This document shows positions 7,729 through 16,700 of a DNA stretch of 37,324 nt, in pieces (within the stretch, counting starts at the first letter, position 1; every line of letters starts with the position of its first letter). The notes under the pieces were generated by a model. That model was not told where the DNA came from. It saw only the letters and a list, made by a program, of their open reading frames with translations, and did not search any database. This stretch comes from Aurantiochytrium sp. KH105. Lineage: Eukaryota > Sar > Bigyra > Thraustochytrida > Thraustochytriidae. Position numbers and translations under genes: made by a program. Location: contig BGKB01000299.1 in assembly GCA_003116975.1 (NCBI GenBank), positions 1 to 37,324 of the forward strand, written 5' to 3'.

Positions 7729-10527
7729 CTAGGTGCACAGCATATTGTTTGCATAGCAATAGAGGCACTCCTCGCTCTCAGCAAACTTCATGATATCTTT
7801 GGGAACATATGCAGGTGCCTTCATCGCCGCCCACGGCTTGACTGTTCGTCGCGGGACAGACACGATGTTGTTTTCGTTATCCGAGAGGAAAAGGCACATG
7901 ATTTTGCCACCCTTGCTCTGCGTCTTTTGGCCGTTTGGCCAAAAGATCTGGATGGGTTCATACTTTTTGGATGGGTTCGGGGGCCCTGCAGGAGTCGTGG
8001 GTGTCTTACTAAGGGGTTCACGTGCAGCAGGAGGCTGATTGTTCTCATTTTCAGCATGCTGATCGTTTTCATTTGCAGCAAGAGGCTGGTCGCCTTCACT
8101 TGCGGCAGCAGACTGGTTGTTTTCATTTGCGGACTGCTTGTCTTCCGTTTCCTTGTTGTGCACTTGTGCTTGCACTTGCGGTGATGGCGTCGCTACGACA
8201 GGAGTTTCCTGAGAGCGGAGATTGAGCTGTTTCTTGGCCGTGGATGGCCGATGCGTTTGCGTCAAACGACCATATTTCTCCAGGGCTGGTACCAGCTCCC
8301 GCTCGAACGAGTCCATCAGTTCCTTGGCCAGCTGCGCCACAGACATGCTCGCGAAAAACCCTGTGAGTTTGACATCGCTCGCGTCCCCCGTGTTAATCTC
8401 ATGCTGGAAGAACGTGCGAATATCATCCGCAAAGTCAGACATGGTAGCGTACTCGAGGCCTCGCGCCATTACACGAATTGTCATGAGGTCTCGCGGGCCA
8501 GTGTAGTCGCGCTGGCGCTTCCGTCGATTTGAGGCTGTGAGGAACGGCTTGCACGCTGGAATCGATGTAAGCGCGAACCATAAGTCCAGACAGCCATCTC
8601 CAAGAGAGCGGTCTTCGCTAGACCGCTTCGCCTTTTTCGTTGGCGTTACAAGCGGCGTATCCTCCTTAATTTCCTCGCGAGTGCGCTTGTTGGGACTTGT
8701 GCTTGTGCTTGCACTTGTGCTTGTGCTTGTGCTTGTGCTTGTGCTTGCGCTTGTGTCTGCAGTTATAATGTCCTTGGGCCGGCCCCACGCCATGGGCCCA
8801 CTAACGAGAACATCCAAGTCCTCGAGGCTCAGCCATGAGCCCTCCTGAATATCGGGCTTGCGTGCGCCAGAAGATGACCGCGGTGACGCCTTGATTGGTA
8901 TCCAAGCGATCAAATGCGCATTGTGTTGATCGTTGTACTTGACCACTCGACCAAGACGCCGTTGGACTTGAGTTTCAGTCCTCACGGAAACAACAACCTT
9001 GCGCCCAACAAGCGGGTTGACCTTGACTTGGGCGATTTTTTGCGCCTCGGAGGGCAAGTGCGGCTGGAGAGCTTTGGCATTGCGCGGATTCCACCACATC
9101 TGCCCAATCTGGGCAATCACCTCCACATTGTCCGGGCTATTATGAAGACGATGCTTGATTCGGTTACTCCTGATGACGTTCCGCATGCGCACCTTGAGAG
9201 CACCATATACAGTCGTTTCGCTTCCGGCATAAAGGTGCGTCACATGCGTGTGCGCGAGATCTTCTGCGAACTGCTCCCACCCTTCGCGAGAGACTCTATA
9301 GTTTTCGCCAACATTGAGCGCCCAGATCCTTGAGTTCGCGCGAAGTACCTCTGTGAGTCGCCCAAGCGTCTCGTCATCCATCGCTTCTTCCATGTTTTGA
9401 ATGTACAAGGCCTGAACGACATTGTTCTGCTCCAGGGCGTCGAGAACTTCCATGATGACCTGTTTGTTTGAGTCCGCGTCAATGTGGTTCTTTAAGCGAA
9501 GCACCTTGAGCGAGGTGTCGTCCGGATCATTGGCCCAGAGCCTGTCGAGTAGTTTCACCACGCGGGCCGAGCGAAGCTGGTGCAGGCCGTTGCAGCGATA
9601 GCTACGCCGTACATAGGCGCTGCTGTTAGGGATGCTTGAAGCCGTCCCCTGCGAGGTTTCCTCTTTCGGCTTGGGTTCGGTGGGCTCGGTAATGGCAGAG
9701 CTTGTACTGCTGTCAGCGCTCGGAACGTGATTACGTCCGAGAGAAGCGCGCTTGGCTTCGGCAACAAGGGCCATTTCGCCCGTAGCGTCAAAAGGCACGA
9801 CCAAGTCTCGGGGAACCCGTTTATTGCGGCCGCCGAGGACAAACTTGACATCTACAGTAGTTCCGTCCTCAGAGACACCCTTGACGATGCCAGCACCATG
9901 AAGCGCGTCGCGCCCCTTGGACCCGTTTAATTTATAGGGAAGCACCGTTACTGTGTCACCTGCAACAAGCGGCTCCTGTGCGGGCGCACTTGGCTCGGGC
10001 ACATTCGCAGGTGTCGCTTGTTCTTGTTCTTGTTCTTGCACTTGCAAAGACTTAGGTGTAGTTTCCTGCGTGATCGTTGGCGTTGCATCACCAGAAATTC
10101 CTTCTTGGTCTGCAGAAGGTTTTGACTTGAGCGAAGATGTCAAGGTCGAGGCTGTCTTTTCTTCGCTAAAAGACGGAGCCGAGTCTGCTGCTTTGTTCTC
10201 CGTTGGCGATTGAGGAGACGCCTGCGCCCCCACGTCCTGCGGCGTTGCCGGGATGCGATCGGTGGCCTCTGAGTCTGCCTGGGAAAGACCTGTGACGTCA
10301 TGAGTGTCCGCGGCGCGCTGGCGTACGCCCGTGAGCTCATCCCGCAGCATAAGCGGGGAGAATTTGAGGTCTTCATCGCGGATAGTAAGGTTTCGGATAG
10401 CGCTGCCTTCCGGTGCGCTGAATGCCTTTTTTCTCGCCCAGCATGCAGGTCCCGTGAGTCTTGATTGTTTGCGAAGAGGTACCAAAGGGGGGCGTCTGGG
10501 GGTTCTGCGCCTCGCAGAAGGTGGCAT
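7729..10527 (-). CDS. Unrecognised multidomain protein with SH3/Tudor-like, leucine-rich and bromodomain-like segments
   Basis: This 932-residue frame starts at an ATG (10527) and shows no introns. I do not recognise it as a named gene. The N-terminus is basic (MPPSARRRTPRRPP). Residues about 186-250 resemble an SH3/Tudor-like barrel (AGDTVTVLPY...GAGIVKGV...VDVKFVLGG). Residues about 310-430 look like leucine-rich helical repeats (LRLKNH...ALYIQNMEEAMDD...WALNVGENY). They end in IRSNRIKHRLHN and MWWNPRNAK at about 475. Residues about 505-545 form a second barrel-like segment (GRKVVVSV...GRVVKYND). A Ser/Thr dipeptide run lies near 590-610. Residues about 640-750 resemble a degenerate bromodomain: PACKPFL, RDYTGPRDLMTIRVMARGLEYATM, FADDIRTFF and HEIN where the acetyl-lysine Asn region would be. 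A NENNQ/NENDQ repeat lies near 800-835. A chromatin-reader role is inference. Confidence 0.8.
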   Translation of the reverse strand: MPPSARRRTPRRPPLVPLRKQSRLTGPACWARKKAFSAPEGSAIRNLTIRDEDLKFSPLMLRDELTGVRQRAADTHDVTGLSQADSEATDRIPATPQDVGAQASPQSPTENKAADSAPSFSEEKTASTLTSSLKSKPSADQEGISGDATPTITQETTPKSLQVQEQEQEQATPANVPEPSAPAQEPLVAGDTVTVLPYKLNGSKGRDALHGAGIVKGVSEDGTTVDVKFVLGGRNKRVPRDLVVPFDATGEMALVAEAKRASLGRNHVPSADSSTSSAITEPTEPKPKEETSQGTASSIPNSSAYVRRSYRCNGLHQLRSARVVKLLDRLWANDPDDTSLKVLRLKNHIDADSNKQVIMEVLDALEQNNVVQALYIQNMEEAMDDETLGRLTEVLRANSRIWALNVGENYRVSREGWEQFAEDLAHTHVTHLYAGSETTVYGALKVRMRNVIRSNRIKHRLHNSPDNVEVIAQIGQMWWNPRNAKALQPHLPSEAQKIAQVKVNPLVGRKVVVSVRTETQVQRRLGRVVKYNDQHNAHLIAWIPIKASPRSSSGARKPDIQEGSWLSLEDLDVLVSGPMAWGRPKDIITADTSASTSTSTSTSTSASTSTSPNKRTREEIKEDTPLVTPTKKAKRSSEDRSLGDGCLDLWFALTSIPACKPFLTASNRRKRQRDYTGPRDLMTIRVMARGLEYATMSDFADDIRTFFQHEINTGDASDVKLTGFFASMSVAQLAKELMDSFERELVPALEKYGRLTQTHRPSTAKKQLNLRSQETPVVATPSPQVQAQVHNKETEDKQSANENNQSAAASEGDQPLAANENDQHAENENNQPPAAREPLSKTPTTPAGPPNPSKKYEPIQIFWPNGQKTQSKGGKIMCLFLSDNENNIVSVPRRTVKPWAAMKAPAYVPKDIMKFAESEECLYCYANNMLCT
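8697..8757. repeat. (GCTTGT)n hexamer array inside coding sequence
   Basis: About ten imperfect CTTGTG/CTTGCA hexamers encode the alternating Ser-Thr/Ser-Ala run of the minus-strand 932-residue protein. A related CTTGTT array at about 10018-10042 encodes a Glu-Gln run in the same protein. Confidence 0.9.
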
Positions 10528-11999
10528 GGTCTTGTCTAGTCTGAGATGCCTCTGATCCTGTAAGGGCTGCTTGAAGCGCTAGCACGTTTTTCGTCTATAG
10601 TCTATTGCTTTGTTGTCGTTGTCGTTGGCGTTGACGTTGTTCCCGTCGACGTTGGCGTCGTACCAGGGACCCAGACGTCCGTCCTGCTCAACACGGCCAA
10701 AAGTTTTGCTGATGACGCGGCCAAGGGTTTCGCTTGTGGTGAGAACAACAAGGTTTTGCGTGTTTGCTTGGTGTCCGAAAGAGATAAAAGGGCTGCGGAC
10801 AAAGGCGGATACAGCGTCCCTTGCAAGCGTCCCGGCGATGCAAGAGCGGCAGAGAGAGGGCCGCGTTTGCGGTCTGTTTTGTTTTGTTTTGATTTGATTT
10901 GCCACTCCTCCGTCACGCGCGGGCCGCGTCTCCCGCCTTCCTCGCGTCCCGCACGCGCTGTGCCACAGCGCGGCGCGGCCGGTGGAGCGGAGGTCGCGTA
11001 GCTCGCCGCCGCCAGGCCTCCGTCTGGCTCGCCGTCTGCTCGAGAGCGAGCGAGCAAGCGCGCGAGCGGCCAGCCCCAGAGCCAACTGCCTGCCGCGATC
11101 GCGTGCTGCCCTTGCAGTTGCTTGCTGGTTTGCTAGCCCCGGAAATTCCGTGCCGGTTCCGGATTGGTTCTACCTGTTCTCACATAAGAGCGCGACGGTT
11201 CCCCGTCGATCTGGTTGGCTTTTTGTTGAGGGAGAGAGCAAGGAGGAGGGAGGATAGACAGGTGCTCTCGAGCCACCAAGCTGTCGGTGCCCGGCTTGGG
11301 CGCAAGATCTCCCCATTGAGACCACGAATTCTTCTTGGCGAAATCTTGCTTCCCCAAGGTGCGGTACGGATCGGAAAAAAAGTTGGTAGGCTCGCGTCAA
11401 GGTGAACAACCATCCGAATGAGAAGCAAAGTACCGTTACGTTTTGTAGCAGGACGGTCACTCACCGTCACACTGTCAGTATGATTGGTTTGCCGCTCGTA
11501 CATGCACGGCATGTGCGCTTGGCCGCGAAGAGGGTGTGTACCATGATGATGGAGAACGATCCGTTCGGGCGTCAGAGCAGAATAGGCGTGATGTCGAACC
11601 CGAACCCAGTGATTTCGATCTCATATTGTAAGGTAAGAGTGTGTTAGTCTACTCTCAGCGAGTAGCGCGCAAAAGCAAGCTTGCTCAATCAAAGTGAGGA
11701 TCACCGTTGACATCAACATTTTTATCTCGCAAAAGGGAGTGTAGAGCAAGAGCACGTCCAAGTAATTAATTCAGAGTGGGGCGACGAGCTGCGCAGACGC
11801 CGCGCATAAGCGCGTGAGCGCGCGAGCGCGAACGCGGATCGTGCCCCTTTCGCAATCCAGCGAGACGGTGCGAAAGCACGAAGTTGCATCGATAGATTGC
11901 GTGCACGCAAAAGGCCGCTGCAATCCGCTCACCCAAAAGAAGAGCACAGAGCGGACTGCGTACGCGCCAGCCAGGGCAAACAAAGCACAATAAGACATC
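10528..11999. other. Divergent intergenic region (1.47 kb)
   Basis: This spacer lies between two divergently transcribed genes, so it probably carries both promoters. It contains a GTCGTT/GACGTT-rich stretch at about 10608-10660 and a GC-rich block at 10900-11100. A minus-strand open frame ends at 10579, about 50 bp before the 932-residue gene. Its last 60 or so codons look moderately protein-like, but it has no family resemblance that I can name, and the rest is Arg/Ala low complexity. I do not call it a gene. Confidence 0.5.
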
Positions 12000-13925
12000 A
12001 TGGCTACGGATTTCGCACAATGGATGGCCGGCTTGGAGGCCAAGCGCGCTGCCAAGGATGGTGAACCAGCAGGACTTGAGCAGCTGTCCGGGCGCAGCCA
12101 TCAAAACGATGACGAGCCAGAAAGTGCCATCAAGAACCAAAAGGGCGAGCGAACCGCTGAGGAAAATCTCAAGGAGCTAAAACAGGAAATGAAATTATTG
12201 CGCTGGCACAAGCTGGCGAACGAGGCCGCGCTCAAAGCCGCGATTATCAAAACCAAGCGTCTTAAGGGCAAGGAAGCAAAGCACACGGGCGCAACCAGGC
12301 AGCTCGAAAAGGCTGCATGGATGCAGCAGGTCATCCAAGAGGAGCAAGGCAAACCCCTCGAAGTTACGGAGGACTTTATCCGCGAGTACAAAGGCAAGGA
12401 GGCTGTCGAGGACCACCGCGTGGAAAAGGACATGAAGCGGCACTTGACGAACTTGAAGCGCGTCAAAGAAAACTTTGAACAGCGCGCTGAGATCCATCAG
12501 CGTAACCAAACATACAAGGAAAAGAAGCTCCTTCTCGATAGAAAAGCTCAAGCGATCGCTGATCAGGGAGGCGTTACCGGTGGCAAGGCGCTGCCTCCCA
12601 TTGGTGCGTCCATGGACGCGGATCCGATGGCATCTGTTTCCTTGCAGAATGCCTCATCGCTGCTCTCGGATACGCAAGGACCTCTTGGCACCGGGCAAAA
12701 GAACATGGCCAAGGTTGTCAGTTCTTTGGACCGGCTGATGGAGCTGGAAAAACGCATCAGTCTTCTCGAACGCGACGCAGACGACGGCAGAAATCCTGCG
12801 AGACGCTCTGGCGGGGGTCACGGGGCCAAAAAGGTAGTTTTCGCAAAGCAGCGCGTGGCGGCCAACGCAGTCGAACCGGCCCGCACGAAATATCATGTCC
12901 GAGTAAATCGCAAGGCTACCGGAATGCGACGTGGCGCCCCTGGCCCCGGTCGCGACAATGCGCACGGGCACACAGCCGACCTTGGGGACGATAGCGAAGG
13001 AACCTTCATGACGTCTCTTCCGGCGATCAAGCCGACAACCAAGACTTCAGGGTCCCGAAAGTCATCATCTCTCGTCCCCTATGAAAATAAGCCAGGCAGC
13101 AAGTCGAGTACCTCTCGAGTGCGCGGCCGATTACACGGGGCCAAGAAGCAAGACGAAGTGGTGTCCAAGTGGCTGCAAAACAGGTCGACAACGTCCTCGT
13201 CAACACGGTCAAGATCAACTGCGGGCGTTTCGCGGGGCACCAGACGCAGTCGAAGCACGAGTAGCAGACCCAGCGCAGCGACCTCGCGTGGCCGCCGTTC
13301 GCGGTCCATGACCCAATCACAAGGTCCGCGTTCCACATCGTCGTCATCGCGGGCTTTGGTGGCCAAGACATCCGGCCCACAAAAAATTCAAGCGGCCAAG
13401 GACCGAATGCGGGAGTTCCGGGATGTCCGCAGGCAATACGACAAGAAGCGCGAGGTGATGATGCGCAATTTGCATGGCAAGAGTGATGGCAGCGTACGCC
13501 GACAAAAGGTCGTGCGGCAATCCAACAAGGCTGCGTCCGCGCGAGATACGGCACGTATACGAAACGGGCCGACCTCGTCTTCGCGAGGCGTGGTCGTGCG
13601 AGGGGTTACACGAGGCCCTGCACGCCTCGCGCTCGCCGATACGCCTTCTGCAGGCAAGACATCAAGAACGAAGACCAAGAAGACGCTCACGGGCCGAAAT
13701 AGCGCGGCGATTCGTGGCGTTCGCGCGAACACCTCGTCCACCAACAGGTACAGGAGCTCAAGAGGCGCGTCGTCGAGCAAAAGGACAAGCAACGCCACAT
13801 CCAAGAAACATACTCGCGGAGGCCGCGGACACTTCCAGACAGACGATGAGCAAGCTGCTCCGAAGATGCCTCAGCTTCCAGGTTTTGGCCTCGGTGTCGT
13901 GGGGACCTCGACTGGTGCTCGCTAA
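12000..13925 (+). CDS. Unrecognised coiled-coil protein with basic Ser/Arg-rich tail
   Basis: This is a 641-residue frame without visible introns, starting at ATG 12000. I do not recognise the family. Residues about 50-185 are highly charged and helical (AEENLKELKQEMKLLRWHKL..., VEDHRVEKDMKRHLTNLKRV), consistent with a long coiled coil. A second short heptad-like helix is at about 235-260 (SLDRLMELEKRISLLERD). From about 265 onward the chain is strongly basic and disordered, with SRSTS/TRSRST-type Ser-Arg stretches at about 395-450. A lone helical island (RMREFRDVRRQYDKKREVMM) is at about 468-487. No membrane segments, signal peptide or catalytic motif are visible. A cytoskeletal, centrosomal or nucleic-acid-binding role would fit this composition, but nothing in the sequence decides. 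It converges on eL27, with 359 bp between the two stop codons. Confidence 0.82.
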   Translation: MATDFAQWMAGLEAKRAAKDGEPAGLEQLSGRSHQNDDEPESAIKNQKGERTAEENLKELKQEMKLLRWHKLANEAALKAAIIKTKRLKGKEAKHTGATRQLEKAAWMQQVIQEEQGKPLEVTEDFIREYKGKEAVEDHRVEKDMKRHLTNLKRVKENFEQRAEIHQRNQTYKEKKLLLDRKAQAIADQGGVTGGKALPPIGASMDADPMASVSLQNASSLLSDTQGPLGTGQKNMAKVVSSLDRLMELEKRISLLERDADDGRNPARRSGGGHGAKKVVFAKQRVAANAVEPARTKYHVRVNRKATGMRRGAPGPGRDNAHGHTADLGDDSEGTFMTSLPAIKPTTKTSGSRKSSSLVPYENKPGSKSSTSRVRGRLHGAKKQDEVVSKWLQNRSTTSSSTRSRSTAGVSRGTRRSRSTSSRPSAATSRGRRSRSMTQSQGPRSTSSSSRALVAKTSGPQKIQAAKDRMREFRDVRRQYDKKREVMMRNLHGKSDGSVRRQKVVRQSNKAASARDTARIRNGPTSSSRGVVVRGVTRGPARLALADTPSAGKTSRTKTKKTLTGRNSAAIRGVRANTSSTNRYRSSRGASSSKRTSNATSKKHTRGGRGHFQTDDEQAAPKMPQLPGFGLGVVGTSTGAR

Positions 13926-14284
13926 GGTAAAGTAAAGTACTAAGCAGAACCATCTCGACATTTCTCTCTTTTTCTTGTGTGTCTGTAATCGTATGAGATG
14001 ACCTCGAGTGACGGCGAATACGCAAATAAGCGGGCAAACAAACAAACAAACAAGCAGACAAACAAGGCGCGGGCCACCAGCGCGTGCGTAACGAGCGATT
14101 TCCCCCCTTTTCTGCTATGCAAAGAAAGAAAAGGAGGCAATACGTAATGACAAAGTCGACGACGACGACAACAACTACAACAATGTCAACGTCAACGTGA
14201 GCGCCGACGCAGAACATGATAAACAAGTAAGCGAGCAATCTGTGCAATAACGGAGAAAGATCAGGTATTCCCATGTTGTGTGGC
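13926..14284. other. Convergent 3' intergenic region
   Basis: This spacer between the coiled-coil gene and eL27 contains a GTAAAGTAAAGTA stretch right after the stop, (CAAA)n around 14038-14066 and a GACGACGACAACAACTACAA stretch at about 14158-14180. No gene is visible. Confidence 0.5.
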
Positions 14285-14773
14285 TTAGAAGCGGAGCTTC
14301 TCGTAAAAGTACTTGACGCCCTCCGCGGCCTTGTTGGCCTTCCTCTGGTCCTGGCTAAAGTAGCCCTCCTCCATAACCTTCTTGAGCGCCTTCTTGAGCT
14401 GCACACGCTTGCTGGCATCTGCCATGGTCTCCTCGTCAAGGGTGAGCTGCACGGGGGTCTGGTCCTCGGCGTCCTTGGCGGCAGGGGCCTCGAGCTTCTT
14501 GAGCTCGAGGTCGACCTGGTAACGCGTGGGCATGACGTGGTTGAGGTTGAGGAACTTCACAAAGGGCCGGATCTTGGAGCGGGCAGCCACCTTCTTCTTG
14601 CCCATCTTGCGGGTGATCTTCTGCGGCTGCTTGTAGATGCCGGCGACGAGGACATGGCCGAACTTGCGGCCCTTGTTGCCCTCCTCCGAGGCCTTGACGA
14701 TGACCGCCTTGCGACCAGCGTACTTGCCCTGGAGCACCACCACCACCTTGCCCTGCTTCAAGAACTTGCCCAT
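14285..14773 (-). CDS. RPL27: Cytosolic 60S ribosomal protein eL27
   Basis: The 162-residue protein starts [28 protein letters not shown], an unmistakable eL27 N-terminus. I therefore take the ATG at 14773 and reject the open frame that continues upstream to 15289. Residues 1-90 follow the family closely ([48 protein letters not shown]). The protein ends in the diagnostic YFYEKLRF. Typical eL27 proteins are about 135-136 residues, so this one is about 26 longer. The extra residues lie between the DLEL strand and the C-terminal helix and are acidic ([20 protein letters not shown]). There is no sign of an intron in that stretch. eL27 is a component of the large subunit near the exit-tunnel side of the ribosome. 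A TATA-like TATATA lies at 15128-15134 on the upstream side. Confidence 0.96.
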   Translation of the reverse strand: MGKFLKQGKVVVVLQGKYAGRKAVIVKASEEGNKGRKFGHVLVAGIYKQPQKITRKMGKKKVAARSKIRPFVKFLNLNHVMPTRYQVDLELKKLEAPAAKDAEDQTPVQLTLDEETMADASKRVQLKKALKKVMEEGYFSQDQRKANKAAEGVKYFYEKLRF

Positions 14774-14957
14774 CGTTCCGAGCTCGCTGCTGCCGCCCTG
14801 CTGCGCCGCGCTGCTCTCGACTCCAACCTTTGCTTTGGCTTCTGCTCCCCGCCGCCTCTCCCCGCCTCTCCCCTTTCCTTCTTCCTGCCCCTCTGCCCCC
14901 TCCCTCTGCCGCCGCGCTGCGGACCACCGCTTGCGCCCTTGCCGCGCCGCCGCCCCC

Positions 14958-15005
14958 ACTTGCGCGCCGCGCCCGCAAGTGCCGCAAACCGCGCCGCAAG
15001 TCGCG
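14958..15005. promoter_or_regulatory. Cluster of ACTTGCG/CGCAAGT elements upstream of eL27
   Basis: The copies are ACTTGCGC at 14958, CGCAAGTGC at 14974 and CGCAAGTCGCG at 14995, about 185-230 bp before the eL27 start. They match the core motif seen upstream of PDHB and at 33193-33242. Function is inferred from recurrence only. Confidence 0.3.
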
Positions 15006-15125
15006 CTTTGCCCGCGCACACTGCCGAAGCCTGCCCGCCACCGATTGCGCCCCGCAGCGCGCCCGGCGCACACCCGCCCCGGACCCGGGCCGTACCCTAA
15101 CCCTGCCCGCCCGCCCCCGCGCCAT

Positions 15126-15136
15126 AGTATATATAA
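15126..15136 (-). promoter_or_regulatory. RPL27: Possible TATA element of eL27
   Basis: The minus strand reads TGTTATATATACTATGG here, in otherwise GC-rich DNA. It is 355 bp upstream of the eL27 ATG, so the leader would be long or contain an intron. Low confidence. Confidence 0.25.
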
Positions 15137-15315
15137 CAATAGTAGTAACAACAATGAAGGGGGCCTGATTAAGGGGACAGGGAGGAGGGGGAGGGAGGCG
15201 AGGCCCGCTCGCGGGCGACTGCGCGCTCGACCCGGTGAGGAGGAAGGGCGCCCTCTTCCTTTTGGCGACGCGGATCGGCGCGCGACCATGCCAGAAGGAT
15301 ATACGATGGGATGGC

Positions 15316-15410
15316 CGGGTGGAGACTCTCGCGATCGATTGCGTTCATTTAGGCCAGTTATCTGTTTACCAGAGGTGGGGTCAGCCGGGTCGGGTGGAGA
15401 CTCTCGCGAT
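15316..15410. repeat. 20-bp exact direct repeat, 75 bp apart
   Basis: CGGGTGGAGACTCTCGCGAT occurs at 15316-15335 and again at 15391-15410. The first copy continues CGATTG and the second TG, so the two differ by one duplicated CGAT. The repeat is noncoding. Confidence 0.9.
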
Positions 15411-15731
15411 TGACATTAAAGTTTGTTGGGCCAGGCATGGCTTGCTCGCCAAACAAGAGAATATAGAATTTCACATAAAAAGGCGAGAAAGACAAAAGAG
15501 AGGAATGAAAATTCGAAAAGGCTCGCGCCCGCATCTACTTCTACTGGCGGTATGCCGTCAACCAGCGCGAGAAAAATGCGACAGCATTGGAAGAGAATCG
15601 ACAATCTTCTATACTTTTCCTTTGCAAGGAGATTTGGTCGCTCACCCAAACGATGCACTTGCCAAGGTGCATGTTTGCCATCTCGCTGATTCACCGGCTG
15701 ATTTGCTCGCGGACTTATGCAATTCGCCGAC

Positions 15732-16700
15732 TTACTCGTACAAAAATACCTTGTCCTTGGAAAAGATTTCAATGGCAGCCTCTTGCTCTTCGAGTTGCTT
15801 CTCGAGTTCCTCCTTACGTTTACGAAGCGCCATGGATCCGAGAGTGAGTGGCATCTTGCGCAAGTCGTTCATGGTCACATCCGCACTCTGGCGGAGAGAA
15901 GCAAGCGTGCGAAGCCGTTCATGCTCGTCCATGAGTGCCATGCCGGGCGGGCAGCCACCTGCATCAAGCTCGGCGCGACGAGCTTCAGCTTGAAGGATTT
16001 CTGCCTGGCGCTTGAGCAGATAGGTTGGCACACGACCAAAGTTGGCGTGTTGCTTGGCGGAAGCGCGCTCCAAAAGGGCACGTTGCGCGTTCTCTCGATC
16101 GCGGCGGGCTTGATTCCGCGCGAGGACATCGCGAGCATTATTCTGGATATAGTTCTTGTTTGTGCGTGGGGCGAGCGTGTTGAGCTCATTCGCTTTGGGC
16201 ACAGGGTCCTTCAGACGCTCGCGCGTACGCGAGGTAGCCCCTGAGCGGCCAGATAGCGGTCGCGCCGAGCTTTCCGCGGCGCCGTTCTGGTTTGACGAAG
16301 TCGCAGGGGGACCGGCAGGGAGATGACAGCGCTCACCTTTACGCAGAAACTTATGCGTTGGCCGGGTATCCTCCTCGCGCGGGGATTCTTGACCGTCCTG
16401 CTGCTGCTGCTGCTGCTGCTGCTGTCTACCCTTGGTGATGCGGGACTCCACATTGGCGAATTTCTTGAGTTTGAATGGCACTGGCGTTGCTTGTTGTGCT
16501 GCGGCCTCTTTCTCCTCCTTTATCCTGCGCTGGGTTTCCTTGATCTTTTTCAGGTTTTCACGCGCATGGTCCTTGGGTTGGACGCCAGACCTGCGGAGCT
16601 GGTCGCGGTAGCCGCGTACGGGATTGAGCACAGCCGAGACTTGGTCGCTAGCGTTGTGCTTTGCCTTGGAGCTGCTGGGGCTCGGCCTTTTGGCCAACAT
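15732..16700 (-). CDS. ENKD1: Enkurin-domain protein, ENKD1-like
   Basis: I start this 322-residue protein at the ATG at 16700 (MLAKRPSPSSSKAK). The frame upstream opens only with a TTG. The N-terminal third contains GVQPKDHARENLKKIKETQRRIKEEKEAA, resembling the conserved 'DHxREN...QRR' helix of ENKD1. A CAG-encoded run of about nine Gln (16398-16424) follows in a disordered middle part. The C-terminal 100 residues are a good enkurin domain: GRVPTYLLKRQAEI, CPPGMALMDEHERLRTLASL, LRKMPLTLGSMALRKRKEELEKQLEEQEAAIEIFSKDKVF. ENKD1 is a microtubule-associated basal-body and cilium protein of about 350 residues in animals, which fits this length. Its presence implies that the organism makes flagella at some stage. 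Related enkurin proteins (ENKUR) are possible, but the N-terminal helix favours ENKD1. There is no visible intron. Confidence 0.85.
   Translation of the reverse strand: MLAKRPSPSSSKAKHNASDQVSAVLNPVRGYRDQLRRSGVQPKDHARENLKKIKETQRRIKEEKEAAAQQATPVPFKLKKFANVESRITKGRQQQQQQQQQDGQESPREEDTRPTHKFLRKGERCHLPAGPPATSSNQNGAAESSARPLSGRSGATSRTRERLKDPVPKANELNTLAPRTNKNYIQNNARDVLARNQARRDRENAQRALLERASAKQHANFGRVPTYLLKRQAEILQAEARRAELDAGGCPPGMALMDEHERLRTLASLRQSADVTMNDLRKMPLTLGSMALRKRKEELEKQLEEQEAAIEIFSKDKVFLYE
16398..16424. repeat. (CTG)9 / (CAG)9 trinucleotide run in coding sequence
   Basis: Nine exact CTG units on the + strand encode polyglutamine in the ENKD1-like protein. The same AGC/CAG unit encodes polyserine in the neighbouring nucleolin-like gene and occurs in the PDHB leader. 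Confidence 0.95.

Larger units (their letters stand above)
14774..15731. other. eL27 upstream region and ENKD1-like 3' flank
   Basis: This 958-bp stretch lies between two minus-strand genes. The part nearest eL27 (about 14820-14920) is a purine-rich tract on the sense strand. It is followed by three ACTTGCG-type motifs (14958-15005) and a TATATA element at 15128-15134. A 20-bp direct repeat lies at 15316 and 15391. No gene is visible. Confidence 0.5.

Noticed and set aside
14774..15289. N-terminal extension of eL27 by about 170 residues
   Set aside because: eL27 begins MGKF in the family, and the extension is Arg/Gly/Ala low complexity from a purine-rich leader.
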